Positions 5,398 through 6,768 of a stretch of 6,768 nucleotides of DNA are shown piece after piece (the stretch's first letter is position 1; the number at the start of each line of letters is the position of its first letter). The translations under genes were made by a program, and so were the position numbers. The notes under the pieces were generated by a model. The model ran no database searches, had not been told where the DNA came from, and saw only the letters and a program-made list of their open reading frames with translations. This DNA comes from Nocardioidaceae bacterium (GTDB taxonomy: Bacteria; Actinomycetota; Actinomycetes; Propionibacteriales; Nocardioidaceae). The stretch is from the NCBI GenBank assembly GCA_025966335.1, contig JAICRS010000166.1, positions 1 to 6,768 on the forward strand, given 5' to 3'.

Positions 5398-6096
5398 TCA
5401 GCCGAGGGCAGCGAGGGTGGGTTCGCGATCCTGCTCGACGTGGGCCATCACCTTCGCTCGCACCGGTTCCGGCAGCGCGTCGACGCGAAGCAGCTCCGGC
5501 AGCAGCGAGCGCTCGGTGGTCAGCGCCCGGAACATCATGGAGACGGTCACACCGTGGTCCGGCCGCGACTCCACCTCGACCGGGTCACCGGCGGCCAGTG
5601 CGCCCTCCTCGAGGACCCGGAGGTACGGACCCGGCCGCGCCTCCCGCGTGAACCGGCGCACCCATCCGGAGACGTCGTGGCCCCTGACGCCGAGCCATTT
5701 CCTGAACACGTTGCACGGGATCCGCACCGAGCTGACCTCCAGCAGCGTGGTCCCGATCCGCCACCGCTCCCCCACCACGGCCTCGTTCACGTCGATGCCG
5801 ACGGTGGTCAGGTTCTCCCCGAAGACACCAGAGGGCAGGTAGCCGCCGAGCCGCTCGGACCAGAGGTCCAGGTCTTCCCGGGCGAACGCGTAGACCGCCT
5901 GGTCGGGACCACCGTGGTAGCGGATGTCACCGACACCGTCGCCGTCCAGACCGAGGCTGCGCACGGCGACCCGGTCGGTGACCGGCCGTTTGTCGATCGC
6001 GGTCCTCTTCGCGGAACGCACCGCCGGCAGGTGGACCGGGAGGGCGACGTTCACGGACAGCAGGCGTGCATCAGCAGGGCGAGAGGGGGTGGGCAC
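5398..6096 (-). CDS. MOSC-domain protein, YiiM-like
   Basis: Predicted 232-residue cytoplasmic protein with a MOSC (molybdenum cofactor sulfurase C-terminal) domain over about residues 15-175 and a C-terminal 3-alpha domain (about 178-222), the architecture of E. coli YiiM. Diagnostic motifs are RYHGGPDQAVYAF (59-71), FGENLTT (92-98), the VGERWRIGTTLLEVS strand (108-122) and VRIPCNVF (124-131), whose Cys128 is the conserved cysteine of the family. YiiM-type proteins have been linked to molybdenum cofactor-dependent reduction of N-hydroxylated compounds; the partner here is not visible. The start is uncertain: GTG at 6096 gives 232 residues but has no Shine-Dalgarno, and another in-frame GTG sits at codon 15. 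A minus-strand CAATCT six bases before the GTG could be a poor -10 of a leaderless transcript. Followed by a palindrome-rich region, so probably not co-transcribed with the P450 operon. Confidence 0.88.
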   Translation of the reverse strand: MPTPSRPADARLLSVNVALPVHLPAVRSAKRTAIDKRPVTDRVAVRSLGLDGDGVGDIRYHGGPDQAVYAFAREDLDLWSERLGGYLPSGVFGENLTTVGIDVNEAVVGERWRIGTTLLEVSSVRIPCNVFRKWLGVRGHDVSGWVRRFTREARPGPYLRVLEEGALAAGDPVEVESRPDHGVTVSMMFRALTTERSLLPELLRVDALPEPVRAKVMAHVEQDREPTLAALG

Positions 6097-6171
6097 GAGC
6101 AGAGATTGTGCCGGTGCCGGGCGGCCCTCCGCGCCGGTTTCCCGGATCTGGGACGCATCTCACCCGGGGGT

Positions 6172-6768
6172 TCAGTCCTGGACCGCCTTGGCGATCGTGA
6201 CCGCCCGGGTGATCCAGTCCTTGTCCTCCGCTGTGAGGCCGCGGCCCGCCGCGACGGCGTCCTGGATGGTCCACAGCGCGTTGTGCACCTCGCGGACGAT
6301 CACCCAGTCCCGGGCGCGGGCCTCGTCCAGCTCCGCGGTGTCGATGGTGGTGTGAAACCTTCGTCGTACGGCCTCGCGAACGTTGCCGGACGCGACCACG
6401 TCGTCCCACCGGTTCCAGAGCAGCGGGGCGACCTCGTAGTGCGGGTCGCCGTTCATGGGCTTGGGGTCGATCGCCAGCCATGGTTCGCGATCGCCCGCCA
6501 GCACGTTCTCGTAGTGCAGGTCGCCGTGGATCATCGTCCCGACCGAGGCGGCGTCGGAGATGAAGTCCTTGCCGAGCGCGATGGTCTGCTCGACCAGCCG
6601 GCGCGGGATGGGTGCGTCGTTCGGCAGCGCGGCCAGGCCGGCGGTCCAGCGGTCGACGTACGACGTGAGGGTGTTCAGCTGGGGCAGGGCGGCAAGGTGG
6701 ATGCGCGAGTAGAGGCTGGCGACGATCTCGCAGGCCTCGAGGTCCCAGAGCCCGTCGAGGGTCTCGTC
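6172..6768 (-). CDS. Aminoglycoside/hydroxyurea phosphotransferase, APH(6)-type (5' end outside window)
   Basis: C-terminal 198 residues of a kinase of the streptomycin 6-phosphotransferase/hydroxyurea resistance family (APH_6_hur). The reading frame is open from the window edge to a TGA at 6172. Counting from the first residue in the window, the catalytic loop is IHGDLHYEN (80-88) with D83 as catalytic base, and the metal-binding segment is WLAIDPK (97-103) with D101. It is followed by the family-typical NGDPHYEVAPLLWNRWDD. Both catalytic residues are present, so the enzyme may be active. Typical length is about 270-300 residues, so roughly a third, including the ATP-binding N-terminus, is missing. 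Chromosomal members in actinobacteria often have no proven drug substrate, so resistance should not be assumed. It is 75 bases upstream of the MOSC gene on the same strand; co-transcription is possible. Confidence 0.88.
   Translation of the reverse strand, partial: DETLDGLWDLEACEIVASLYSRIHLAALPQLNTLTSYVDRWTAGLAALPNDAPIPRRLVEQTIALGKDFISDAASVGTMIHGDLHYENVLAGDREPWLAIDPKPMNGDPHYEVAPLLWNRWDDVVASGNVREAVRRRFHTTIDTAELDEARARDWVIVREVHNALWTIQDAVAAGRGLTAEDKDWITRAVTIAKAVQD

Noticed and set aside
6097..6171. Terminator or promoter between the phosphotransferase and MOSC genes
   Set aside because: The 75 bases contain GC-rich CCGG repeats with only imperfect pairing and no clear promoter hexamers.

Overview
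The window is GC-rich throughout and looks like an actinobacterial chromosome. Third codon positions are almost all G or C, one start codon is GTG, and the gene families (FadD15-type acyl-CoA synthetase, GntR/FadR-type regulator, P450 with a small iron-sulfur ferredoxin) are typical of Nocardioides, Pseudonocardia, Mycobacterium and Rhodococcus relatives. The genus is not decided by the sequence, and nothing here points to a phage, transposon or CRISPR locus.

Layout, left to right. (1) 1-1353, minus strand: N-terminal 451 residues of a long-chain acyl-CoA synthetase that runs off the left edge. (2) 1354-1569: divergent promoter region holding two clean palindromes, one of which fits the TGGT-N3-ACCA operator pattern of FadR-type regulators. 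(3) 1570-2322, plus strand: a GntR/FadR (FCD-domain) repressor. (4) 2300-4960, minus strand: a compact three-gene operon transcribed in the order cytochrome P450 (402 aa), His-variant ferredoxin (62 aa), FAD-dependent ferredoxin reductase (409 aa). This is a complete bacterial class I P450 electron chain: NAD(P)H to FAD reductase to ferredoxin to P450. Its last gene overlaps the convergent regulator gene by 23 bp. (5) 4961-5397: a gene-free region with an AT-rich P450 promoter at its left end and an unusual density of perfect palindromes. (6) 5398-6096, minus strand: a MOSC-domain protein of the YiiM type. (7) 6172-6768, minus strand: C-terminal 198 residues of a streptomycin-6-kinase/hydroxyurea-type phosphotransferase (APH_6_hur family) that runs off the right edge.

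Reading of the region: an acyl-CoA synthetase, an FCD regulator (a family that usually senses carboxylic acids or acyl-CoAs) and a self-contained P450 system lie together. This suggests a small catabolic locus in which a hydrophobic substrate is hydroxylated and a carboxylate is activated to a CoA thioester. The P450 promoter carries a 14-bp palindrome with the CAAG-N2-CTTG core known from KstR2 (steroid ring C/D degradation), so a steroid or other alicyclic substrate is a testable idea, not a conclusion. The most notable unexplained structure is a 65-bp nested inverted repeat at 5144-5208. It contains two near-identical perfect palindromes sharing the core GGCACACGTGTGCC, 51 bp apart and placed symmetrically around a third inverted repeat. 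About 50 bp beyond it lies a separate 15-bp perfect inverted repeat.
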